Of a stretch of DNA of 8,339 nucleotides, positions 1 to 6,003 are shown piece after piece (the first letter of the stretch is position 1; every line of letters begins with the position of its first letter). The DNA comes from Prolixibacteraceae bacterium. GTDB lineage: Bacteria > Bacteroidota > Bacteroidia > Bacteroidales > Prolixibacteraceae. The notes under the pieces were generated by a model. It was given only the letters and a program-made list of their open reading frames with translations, was not told the origin of the DNA and made no database searches. The translations under genes and the position numbers were made by a program. The stretch covers positions 1 through 8,339 of the forward strand of contig JAFGGF010000263.1 of assembly GCA_016930735.1 (NCBI GenBank), read 5' to 3'.

Positions 1-199
1 AGAATTGTTTTGAGAAGTGATTAAAGTATGTAAACTGGATGTAAATTAGTGTTAGGAAAACTAAAAATTGAATTTATTGTTAGCAGCCACTGAAGCTACT
101 TTTATTTGTTTGATTTAGTTAATAAATACCAGAATCAATTGCAATTATATTGTTTTATGTTGCATGTAAATATTTCAAAATCTTTTATTTCAATAATTC

Positions 200-245
200 A
201 TAAAATTTTTCTTCTGATAAAAAATCAGAATCAGAATAATTTTAT
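200..245. repeat. Nested inverted repeat, possible operator or leader hairpin
   Basis: The outer arms ATAAAATT (200-207) and AATTTTAT (238-245) are perfect complements. The inner arms TTCTGAT (212-218) and ATCAGAA (224-230) are also perfect complements around an A5 loop. The right outer arm runs into the TAnnTTTG box at 243-250. No T-tract follows on either strand in the position expected for an intrinsic terminator, so an operator-like site or a cruciform is as likely as a terminator. AT richness makes chance repeats common, so confidence is modest. Confidence 0.35.
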
Positions 246-250
246 CTTTG
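243..250 (+). promoter_or_regulatory. Putative -7 box (TATCTTTG)
   Basis: TATCTTTG matches the Bacteroidota sigma-A -7 consensus TAnnTTTG exactly. There is no clear TTTG or TTG -33 box about 17-21 bp upstream; that stretch is A-rich and part of a hairpin. If the box is used, transcription would start near 255 and give a leader of about 145 nt before the ATG at 400. Confidence 0.35.
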
Positions 251-399
251 GTATGGTCATTACTTTTTGATTTGCTGGTCTTTAAAAGCAATGTTAAGGA
301 GTGAAAAACCAATAATTAGCTGGGAATCTTTCTTAAACGATTTTTTAAATCATCAGAATGATTGCTGTTAAATTTAATTATTAACCTAACTTTTAACGA

Positions 400-1023
400 A
401 TGAAAAATCTGATCCTTACTTTCTTTCTTATTGGTGTCCTTTTCGGTTTCAGTTATGCACAGGACGAGGATACTATTTCTGCAAAAAAATGGGAATTCAG
501 TGCCGACATGAATATGTATTTTTATCCTGGCGAATTTATCGGAATGCCTGTTATCAGGGCTGATCGGGATAAACTCCACCTCGAAGCGCGTTACAATTAC
601 GAAGACAGTAAAACGTTTTCGGCATGGCTGGGATACAATTTTGCAGGCGGAAACGAATTATCTTATTTTATTACCCCGATGCTTGGGGGTGTTGTCGGGA
701 ATACAAAAGGTATTGCGCCAGGACTTGAGTTTACATTTGAATACAAGGGTTTCGAGCTTTATAACGAATCGGAATACATGGTTGATGTGGATTCAAAGCT
801 TAACAACTTTCTGTATACCTGGACCGACTTCAGCTATGCTCCAACCGACTGGCTGTGGGCTGGACTGAGCGCTCAGACTTTACAAATGTATCAGGAAAAA
901 ACAGAATTCGAAGGGGGCTTCCTTCTGGGAGGCGGTATTTCAAATTTTGAACTGACAGGGTACTTGTTTAACCCGGGGTCGGATAATCATTACTGGGTAC
1001 TTCTGTTTACAGTAAATTTCTAA
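400..1023 (+). CDS. Secreted, probably outer-membrane beta-barrel protein of unknown function
   Basis: I do not recognise a named family. The 207-residue product starts with a typical Sec signal peptide: MKN, then a hydrophobic stretch at about 4-19, then a likely signal peptidase I site after Ala20 (SYA|Q). The mature part is rich in aromatic residues and in alternating polar/hydrophobic segments with turns such as NFAGGNE and YNYEDSK, as expected for beta-strands. It ends in VLLFTVNF, and a C-terminal Phe is the usual beta-signal of outer-membrane barrels. The length would suit a small barrel of about 8-10 strands. The ATG at 400 is chosen because it directly precedes the signal peptide. 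The gene is followed by a stem-loop and a 233-bp gap before potA, so it is probably a separate transcription unit. A role linked to the polyamine importer (for example as a porin) is only a guess from position. Confidence 0.75.
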   Translation: MKNLILTFFLIGVLFGFSYAQDEDTISAKKWEFSADMNMYFYPGEFIGMPVIRADRDKLHLEARYNYEDSKTFSAWLGYNFAGGNELSYFITPMLGGVVGNTKGIAPGLEFTFEYKGFELYNESEYMVDVDSKLNNFLYTWTDFSYAPTDWLWAGLSAQTLQMYQEKTEFEGGFLLGGGISNFELTGYLFNPGSDNHYWVLLFTVNF

Positions 1024-1054
1024 AATTTTATTCTGAATTATTCATTTTCAGCTG

Positions 1055-1080
1055 TCAGGAATGAAAGGAACTATTCCTGA
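1055..1080 (+). terminator. Stem-loop after the barrel gene, possible terminator
   Basis: The arms TCAGGAAT (1055-1062) and ATTCCTGA (1073-1080) form a perfect 8-bp stem with a 10-nt loop, 32 bp after the stop codon. The following bases (TTAGTAATAAATT) are only loosely T/A-rich, with no clean U-tract, so it is a weak intrinsic terminator candidate or an mRNA 3'-end stabiliser. Confidence 0.4.
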
Positions 1081-1090
1081 TTAGTAATAA

Positions 1091-1122
1091 ATTGTCAATA
1101 GTCTTTTATATTTCTTGACAAT
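1091..1122. repeat. Inverted repeat ATTGTCAA/TTGACAAT in the potA upstream region
   Basis: The arms ATTGTCAA (1091-1098) and TTGACAAT (1115-1122) are perfect 8-bp complements separated by 16 bp, so arm centres are about 24 bp apart. This spacing, two helical turns or slightly more, suits a dimeric regulator binding site as well as an RNA hairpin. It lies 135 bp before the potA start. It contains TTGACA but has no matching -10 box at normal spacing. Regulation of pot by this site is an inference. Confidence 0.35.
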
Positions 1123-1256
1123 AACAAAAAAAAAGTAGGTGAGAAGTATAAAAAAGATTAAAAATGAATTTATCAAAGTATCAAACATGGGTGGAAATGT
1201 TTATTTTTAACGTACACTAAAAAGGTGTAAAATGTTTAAGCACAATTGATATATTA

Positions 1257-2645
1257 ATGGATCAGAAATCCATCAACGACATTATCTCGGTTGAGCATTT
1301 ATCACATGCTTTCGGGGATAAAATTGTTTTAAAGGATATCAACCTTTCTGTTAAAAAGGGGGAATTTGTAACCATTTTAGGTCCTTCGGGTTGTGGCAAA
1401 ACAACCTTGATGCGTTTAATCGCGGGATTCCTTAAAGCTTCTGAAGGGAAGATTTTCATAGGGGGAAAGGAAATGAACAAAATACCTCCACACCTGCGGC
1501 CTGTAAATACTGTTTTTCAGAGATACGCATTATTTCCGCATCTGAATGTTTTCAACAACATTGCTTTTGGCCTTAATCTGAAAAAACTTCCAAAGGAAGA
1601 AATCAAAAAACAGGTTAAACAGGTGCTGAAAATAGTTATCATGTCGGATTACGAGGAGCGCGATGTGGACTCACTTTCAGGAGGGCAGCAACAACGGGTT
1701 GCCATTGCCCGTGCGATTGTAAACAAGCCGGAAGTTTTGCTTCTTGATGAGCCGCTGGCTGCCCTCGACCATAAAATGCGCAAGGATATGCAGATGGAAA
1801 TAAAGGCAATGCACAAAAAACTGAACATTACCTTTGTTTATATCACCCACGACCAGGAAGAGGCCTTGACCCTGAGCGACCGCATTGTTGTTATCCGCGA
1901 TGGTGTTATTCAGCAAATAGGGACTCCTACCGAAATTTATAATGAACCTGTTAATTCATTTGTGGCCGATTTTATTGGTGAAAGTAATATTTTGGATGGT
2001 GTGATGATCGAAGACGAATTGGTAGAATTTGCAGGGCACCACTTTGAATGCGTCGATAAAGGATTTGAACCGAATGAATTGGTTGAAGTGGTGATACGGC
2101 CTGAAGATATTTATATTTTCGACATTTCCGAAGCAGCCCAATTCAGCGGGCAGGTTACTTCATCCATTTTTAAGGGAGTCCATTATGAAATGATTGTAAT
2201 AACTCCTGAAGGTTATGAGTTTACAATTCAGGATTACCATTATTTCGAACCAGGCAAAACCGTCGGGCTTCTTGTAAAACCTTTCGATATTCAGGTCATG
2301 AAAAAAGAAAGGTATTGGAATACTTACGAAGCGACTATTGTCGACAAGGAATTTGTAAGGTTTCTGGGGATTAACTTTCCATGTGATTCAGCCGGGGAAT
2401 TTGAACCCGGATCAGATGTAAAAGTTAAGGTCAGTTTTCAAAACGTTGTACTGCACGATAATGAAGAAGATGGTATGTTGCCGGGTATTGTCAGTTTTAT
2501 TCTTTATAAAGGCAATCATTACCATCTGACAATCAGTACAAGAGATAATGAGAACATTTTCGTCGATACCAACGATATCTGGGACGACGGCGATACAGTC
2601 GGAATCAGCATTGCACCTGATTCCATTCAAATTGAAAGTACATAA
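1257..2645 (+). CDS. potA: Spermidine/putrescine ABC transporter ATP-binding protein PotA, with doubled C-terminal TOBE-type region
   Basis: This is the cytoplasmic ATPase that powers polyamine import. The 462-residue product has all ABC ATPase motifs: Walker A GPSGCGKTT at 42-50, Q-loop glutamine Q88 in VFQRYALFPH, signature LSGGQQQR at 140-147, Walker B VLLLDEP at 160-166, D-loop ending at D171, and switch histidine H198 in YITHDQEEAL. The ATPase part ends near FIGESN (239-244). E. coli PotA is about 378 residues, so this protein is some 85 longer. The extra length is a second copy of the C-terminal region: 244-348 and 355-460 align with each other, both showing an EPN/EPG turn, a GxV...YKG/FKGxHY block and a closing V/I-x-I-x-P-x-x-I-Q segment. 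TOBE regions in this family adjust ATPase activity and may bind ligand. Identity as a CUT1/MOI-type importer ATPase is certain. The polyamine substrate is inferred from the family match and the PotD homologue at the end of the operon. No clear Shine-Dalgarno site precedes the ATG. Confidence 0.95.
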   Translation: MDQKSINDIISVEHLSHAFGDKIVLKDINLSVKKGEFVTILGPSGCGKTTLMRLIAGFLKASEGKIFIGGKEMNKIPPHLRPVNTVFQRYALFPHLNVFNNIAFGLNLKKLPKEEIKKQVKQVLKIVIMSDYEERDVDSLSGGQQQRVAIARAIVNKPEVLLLDEPLAALDHKMRKDMQMEIKAMHKKLNITFVYITHDQEEALTLSDRIVVIRDGVIQQIGTPTEIYNEPVNSFVADFIGESNILDGVMIEDELVEFAGHHFECVDKGFEPNELVEVVIRPEDIYIFDISEAAQFSGQVTSSIFKGVHYEMIVITPEGYEFTIQDYHYFEPGKTVGLLVKPFDIQVMKKERYWNTYEATIVDKEFVRFLGINFPCDSAGEFEPGSDVKVKVSFQNVVLHDNEEDGMLPGIVSFILYKGNHYHLTISTRDNENIFVDTNDIWDDGDTVGISIAPDSIQIEST

Positions 2646-2661
2646 TACTTTTTTAAGCACG

Positions 2662-3459
2662 ATGAGCAACCTGAAGTCATTTATGGGAAGGAGGAGGAAC
2701 TGGACAATACCTTATGCATTGTTCCTTGTCTTGTTTGTCCTGTTGCCTTTGGTTATTATTGTTTATTATGCTTTTACAAACATCGATGGGAAATTTACTC
2801 TGGATAACATTAAAAAGTTCTGGATACATCCTGAAGCCATGCAGGTTTTCCTTTACTCGGTGGTTGTGGCATTTATTACAACAATTTTATGTATTCTGAT
2901 CGGTTATCCTGCAGCATATATTCTAAGCAAAATGGAGCAGCAGAAAGCAAAATTACTGATCATCCTGTTTGTTCTACCGATGTGGGTCAACTTCCTGATT
3001 CGTACACTGGCCACCGTGGCGTTGTTCGATTTTTTAAAGATCCCGCTTGGAGAAGGCGCCCTGATATTTGGCATGGTTTATAATTTCCTGCCGTTTATGG
3101 TTTACCCGATTTATAATATTCTTCAGAAAACTGACCAGAGTTTAATTGAGGCAGCACAAGACCTTGGCGCTAATCCGAGGCAGGTTTTTTTCAAAACTGT
3201 TTTTCCATTATCTATTCCCGGTATCACAAGCGGGATAATAATGGTGTTTATGCCTGTTATTTCGACTTTTGCCATTGCCGAACTGCTCACAATCAACAAC
3301 ATTAAGTTGTTCGGAACTACGCTTCAGGAAAATATTTATAACGGAACCTGGAACTATGGCGCTGCACTTTCATTGTTTATGCTTGTTTTTATCGGGGCTA
3401 CCATTTTACTGAACCGTGAAGGGAGTTCAAAAGCTGCAGAGGAGGGCACCCTGATATGA
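2662..3459 (+). CDS. potB: Spermidine/putrescine ABC transporter permease PotB
   Basis: This is one of the two inner-membrane permease subunits of the polyamine importer. The 265-residue product has about six hydrophobic segments, the first at residues 15-38 after a short basic N-terminus (GRRRNW). It carries the cytoplasmic EAA loop EAAQDLGANPRQVFFKTVFPLSIPG, with E163, A164 and G169, which docks onto the ATPase. The frame is open back to 2548, but that part lies inside potA and encodes no membrane segment, so I chose the ATG at 2662, 16 bp after the potA stop. ATG 2683 (MGRRRNW) is a possible alternative. The stop overlaps the potC start in ATGA (3456-3459), which indicates translational coupling. 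Length is close to that of E. coli PotB. Confidence 0.93.
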   Translation: MSNLKSFMGRRRNWTIPYALFLVLFVLLPLVIIVYYAFTNIDGKFTLDNIKKFWIHPEAMQVFLYSVVVAFITTILCILIGYPAAYILSKMEQQKAKLLIILFVLPMWVNFLIRTLATVALFDFLKIPLGEGALIFGMVYNFLPFMVYPIYNILQKTDQSLIEAAQDLGANPRQVFFKTVFPLSIPGITSGIIMVFMPVISTFAIAELLTINNIKLFGTTLQENIYNGTWNYGAALSLFMLVFIGATILLNREGSSKAAEEGTLI

Positions 3460-4244
3460 TAAAACGGATATTTTCAACATCGTACCTCAGTATTTTGCTG
3501 GTTATGTTGTATGCACCTATCCTGATTATCATTATTTTCTCGTTCACCGAATCGAAAGTTCTGGGTAACTGGACAGGATTTTCATTCAAACTATACACAT
3601 CCATCTTTCATGGAGGGATTCACCACTCACTAACAAAAGCTCTCTGGAATACGTTAATTATAGGATTAATTGCAGCTTTTATATCAATGGTGCTGGGGAC
3701 AATGGCTGCCATCGGAATTTACAACCTTATGCCAAGGGCACAGCGCGCCATAAAAATGATGAACACCATCCCGATTCTTAATCCCGATATTATTACTGCT
3801 ATTTCATTGTTCCTGCTTTTTGTGAGCCTTGGTTTTACACAGGGTTATGCCACCGTTATTTTAGCACACATAACGTTTTGTACTCCTTATGTAGTGCTAA
3901 GCGTTTTACCCCGGCTACGGCGCATGAATCCCAATCTTTACGAGGCTGCTCTTGATTTGGGGGCTACACCCTTTGTGGCAGTCCGTCGGATACTGCTCCC
4001 GGAACTGAAGCCCGGAATGATCAGCGGTTTTATTCTGGCATTCACACTCTCGATCGACGATTTTGTTGTTACCTTGTTTACCATCGGAAACCAGGGGCTT
4101 GAAACGCTCTCGACCTATATTTATGCCGATGCCCGCAGAGGTGGCCTTACACCTGAACTCCGGCCCTTGTCGGCAATTATTTTTATTACGGTTCTTTTGC
4201 TGTTGCTGGCCATCAACCAGAGAGCTGCAAAAAAGAAATTATAA
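3456..4244 (+). CDS. potC: Spermidine/putrescine ABC transporter permease PotC
   Basis: This is the second inner-membrane permease subunit, and it forms the channel together with PotB. The 262-residue product begins with a membrane segment (YLSILLVMLYAPILIIIIFSF) and has about six in total. The family EAA loop is EAALDLGATPFVAVRRILLPELKPG, with E163 and G169, and is followed by SGFILAFTLSIDDFVVTLF, a stretch typical of PotC. It ends in a short basic tail (RAAKKKL). The start codon overlaps the potB stop by 4 nt and no other start fits the first membrane helix. The gap to potD is 24 bp with no terminator, so the four genes are very likely one transcript. Confidence 0.94.
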   Translation: MIKRIFSTSYLSILLVMLYAPILIIIIFSFTESKVLGNWTGFSFKLYTSIFHGGIHHSLTKALWNTLIIGLIAAFISMVLGTMAAIGIYNLMPRAQRAIKMMNTIPILNPDIITAISLFLLFVSLGFTQGYATVILAHITFCTPYVVLSVLPRLRRMNPNLYEAALDLGATPFVAVRRILLPELKPGMISGFILAFTLSIDDFVVTLFTIGNQGLETLSTYIYADARRGGLTPELRPLSAIIFITVLLLLLAINQRAAKKKL

Positions 4245-4268
4245 AACTTAACATTAATTCTGATTTCA

Positions 4269-5504
4269 ATGAAAACATTCGCAAAAACAAAATGGATGGG
4301 CAGCCTGATCGTATTGCTGCTTTTGGCTCCTTTGTTCTCTACTTTTAATTCCTGCAAACAAAGTGATGAAGCAAGGAAAAAAATCCTTAAAATTTACAAC
4401 TGGTCCGATTACATTGATGAAGACCTGCTGACTGAATTCCCCGGGTGGTATAAGGAACAAACCGGTGAAGACATTAAAATTGTGTACCAGGTTTTTGATA
4501 TGCCTGAAGTAATGTACACAAAAATTTCACTTGGGAAAGAAGATTTCGACCTTACATGCCCCACTCAGTATGTGATTGAAAAAATGCTAAGAAATGACCT
4601 GCTTCTTCCCATCGACCGGAATTTTGGAAATACGGACGATTTCCTTGGGAATATTTCACCCTTTCTTCTCGAAAGGATGGATGCTTTCAGCGTTCCGGAT
4701 AAAAATGCTGAAGACTATATGGTTCCTTACATGTGGGGAACATCCGGGATTATGTACAATACTGAATTTATTACAAAAGAAGAAGCCCGGTCGTGGGCCT
4801 GTTTATGGGATCCGAAAAACAAAGGAAAAATACTGATGAAGGACCATTACTGGGATGTTTACAATATGGCAGCCACTTATGGTTTTTATGATGAAATTGT
4901 TTCAGGAAAACGTACCAGGTACGATGTTTCAAACGACCACACCGATGAAGACATTGCCATGGTTGAAAAACAATTAAAAGCCCTGAAACCGAACCTTGCT
5001 GGATGGGAAGCAGATTTTGGCAAGGAAATGATGACCAAGGGCGAAATCTGGATGGATTATGCCTGGAGCGGCGATGCTGTCTGGGCAATTGAAGAAGCAA
5101 CCGAAGTGGGAGTTTCACTCGATTACGAAGTGCCCATGGAAGGCAGCAACATCTGGTTCGATGGTTGGGTTATCCCAAAATATGCTAAAAATATAAAAGC
5201 TGCCAGCTATTTCCTTAATTACATGTGCCAGGCGGAGATTGCTTTGCGTAATATGGATGTCAGCGGTTATTGCAGCGCTGTTGCAACACCTGAAATTATA
5301 GAAGCTCAAACCGATTCGACAATAACCGAAACCGTAAACCTGAGTTATTTTTTTGGGCCAGGCAACGGGCAGTTGCACATTAACCCGATCCAGTACCCCG
5401 ACAGCCTTGTGGTTGACCGCTGTGTACTGCTTCACGATTTCCTCGGCCAAAACGACAAAGTGCTTGAAATGTGGAGCCGTGTAAAAGGGAACAATGTAAA
5501 TTAA
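4269..5504 (+). CDS. potD: Polyamine-binding lipoprotein PotD
   Basis: This is the extracytoplasmic receptor that captures spermidine or putrescine and delivers it to PotBC. The 411-residue product starts with a lipoprotein signal: basic N-terminus, hydrophobic core at 11-25, and lipobox FNSC with the lipidated Cys at 29. The mature protein opens with YNWSDYI (43-49), the hallmark of PotD/PotF proteins. FDLTCPTQYVIEKM (93-106) matches the E. coli stretch containing a polyamine-contacting Tyr. W261 in IWMDYAW and W296/D298 in WFDGWVIP correspond to the aromatic and acidic residues that grip the amines in E. coli PotD. It is longer than E. coli PotD (348). Whether it prefers spermidine or putrescine cannot be read from these motifs. 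It is the last gene of the operon, and its stop faces the convergent GIY-YIG unit. Confidence 0.94.
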   Translation: MKTFAKTKWMGSLIVLLLLAPLFSTFNSCKQSDEARKKILKIYNWSDYIDEDLLTEFPGWYKEQTGEDIKIVYQVFDMPEVMYTKISLGKEDFDLTCPTQYVIEKMLRNDLLLPIDRNFGNTDDFLGNISPFLLERMDAFSVPDKNAEDYMVPYMWGTSGIMYNTEFITKEEARSWACLWDPKNKGKILMKDHYWDVYNMAATYGFYDEIVSGKRTRYDVSNDHTDEDIAMVEKQLKALKPNLAGWEADFGKEMMTKGEIWMDYAWSGDAVWAIEEATEVGVSLDYEVPMEGSNIWFDGWVIPKYAKNIKAASYFLNYMCQAEIALRNMDVSGYCSAVATPEIIEAQTDSTITETVNLSYFFGPGNGQLHINPIQYPDSLVVDRCVLLHDFLGQNDKVLEMWSRVKGNNVN

Positions 5505-5515
5505 GATTTCCGGTA

Positions 5516-5533
5516 TTGCATTTTTAGATGCAA
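5516..5533 (+). terminator. Small hairpin after potD
   Basis: The arms TTGCAT (5516-5521) and ATGCAA (5528-5533) pair perfectly around a T-rich 6-nt loop, 11 bp after the potD stop. The stem is short and no U-tract follows, so it is at best a weak terminator or 3'-end structure. The word ATTGCAT recurs at 5538-5544. Confidence 0.25.
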
Positions 5534-5577
5534 CGAATTGCATAATTCCGGGATTAAGATTAACAATTTAATTGGCA

Positions 5578-5647
5578 GACTTTGTCCACTGAAACCAGGA
5601 GTAATATTAGTGGAGGAGGGCTTCACCTCCTCCACTAAAGCTACGGA
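5578..5647. repeat. Structured repeat, copy 1 (left of the GIY-YIG gene)
   Basis: The copy begins GACTTTGTCCACTGAA (5578-5593) and ends AAGCTACGGA (5638-5647). Its core is a perfect 13-bp hairpin: TTAGTGGAGGAGG at 5607-5619 pairs with CCTCCTCCACTAA at 5626-5638 around the 6-nt loop GCTTCA. GTA/TAC can add three outer pairs. Weak similarity with copy 2 may extend left to TTAA at 5568. Lying between convergent potD and the GIY-YIG gene, the hairpin may also act as a bidirectional terminator, although no T-tract follows it. Confidence 0.7.
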
Positions 5648-5660
5648 TTTATCCAAACAC

Positions 5661-5897
5661 TTAAGCCAACCTTTTATTACGGAAAGCAATACCCGACCCG
5701 GACTTTAAGTATTTCTCAAAATTATATGCCTTGTATTTATCGGAAAAAGCAATGTATGTAATTAACTGAACCGGTAGTTTATCTTTTGTGAAATGAATTT
5801 CTTTGTTGTTGTGCCTTCTGATACGGTCATTCAGGTTGTTTGTACAACCAGTGTAAATTGAGCCGTCATTGCATTTTAGGATATAAACATATTGCAT
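5661..5897 (-). CDS. Small single-domain GIY-YIG nuclease family protein
   Basis: The 78-residue product is a complete stand-alone GIY-YIG domain of the UPF0213/YhbQ-like type. YVYIL (3-7) and YTG (15-17) form the two namesake strands. R25 in DRIRRHN is the expected catalytic Arg, and E61 in NFEKYLKSG is the metal-binding Glu. The C-terminus SGSGIAFRNKRL is typical of this small group. The domain has no DNA-binding extension, so target specificity is unclear; members are suspected to act in DNA repair or as nucleases of mobile DNA, with no established role here. The ATG at 5897 gives the family's normal start directly before the first strand. The gene is convergent with potD and is flanked on both sides by the related ~70-bp repeats, which suggests it belongs to a cassette rather than to the pot operon. 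All key catalytic positions appear intact. Confidence 0.88.
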   Translation of the reverse strand: MQYVYILKCNDGSIYTGCTNNLNDRIRRHNNKEIHFTKDKLPVQLITYIAFSDKYKAYNFEKYLKSGSGIAFRNKRLA

Positions 5898-5928
5898 GGA
5901 TTAGTTTTAAGGATAATATTAAGTTGTG

Positions 5929-5996
5929 GACTGCGTCCACCGAAGTTCGAAGTAGTTAAGCGAAAGAACGAAGTTCTCCTTCGCTTAAGCTACGGA
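5929..5996. repeat. Structured repeat, copy 2 (between the GIY-YIG gene and ssrA)
   Basis: The copy begins GACTGCGTCCACCGAA (5929-5944; 13 of 16 bases match copy 1) and ends AAGCTACGGA (5987-5996; identical in copy 1). The core hairpin has outer pairs GTAG/CTAC (5952-5955 with 5990-5993), a 9-bp stem TTAAGCGAA/TTCGCTTAA (5956-5964 with 5980-5988), and an inner stem AGAAC/GTTCT (5965-5969 with 5973-5977) with a GAA loop; G5989 and CC 5978-5979 are bulged. An extra small hairpin GTGGAC/GTCCAC lies at 5926-5940. It ends 7 bp before the encoded tmRNA 3' end. Confidence 0.7.
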
Positions 5997-6003
5997 GAAC
6001 AAA

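Larger units (their letters stand above)
1..399. other. AT-rich intergenic leader upstream of the 400-1023 gene
   Basis: I see no convincing coding region or RNA gene in this stretch. It is very AT-rich and carries several short inverted repeats: the nested pair at 200-245 and a 6-bp hairpin AATCAT/ATGATT at 348-363. It also holds one exact Bacteroidota-type -7 box at 243-250. It most likely contains the end of the preceding intergenic region and the promoter plus a roughly 140-nt untranslated leader for the following gene. The short reading frame on the opposite strand (316-579) overlaps the start of the real gene and has no recognisable features, so I do not count it as a gene. Confidence 0.6.
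5578..5996. mobile_element. Candidate GIY-YIG cassette bounded by structured direct repeats
   Basis: The 419-bp stretch consists of a ~70-bp repeat, a 78-codon GIY-YIG nuclease gene, and a second copy of the repeat in the same orientation. The gene sits 13 bp from the left copy and about 31 bp from the right copy, so almost nothing else is in the unit. Small nucleases of this kind are known to mobilise flanking DNA in homing systems. I see no transposase, no integrase and no convincing target-site duplication, so mobility is inferred only from the architecture and from the position next to the tmRNA 3' end. Confidence 0.4.

Noticed and set aside
1115..1152. TTGACA followed by TATAAA as a sigma-70 promoter for potA
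   Set aside because: The spacing is 26 bp, far from 17 bp, and Bacteroidota sigma-A normally uses TAnnTTTG rather than TATAAT.
1182..1194. 13-bp word CAAACATGGGTGG shared with the tmRNA (minus strand 6117-6105)
   Set aside because: An exact 13-mer match between two places is expected by chance in a window of this size counted on both strands, and the flanks do not match.
2548..2661. Upstream extension of PotB in the same frame
   Set aside because: It lies inside the potA coding region, and the extra residues have no match to permease N-termini; ATG 2662 directly precedes the first membrane segment.
5573..5587. TGGCAGACTTTGTCC as a sigma-54 -24/-12 promoter
   Set aside because: It has the GG of the -24 element but lacks the GC dinucleotide at the correct spacing, and it lies in repeat copy 1 with no gene placed to use it.
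5560..6003. Target-site duplication around the GIY-YIG cassette
   Set aside because: I compared the bases just outside both repeats and found no matching short duplication; the shared TTAA at 5568 and 5919 looks like part of the repeats rather than a target duplication.
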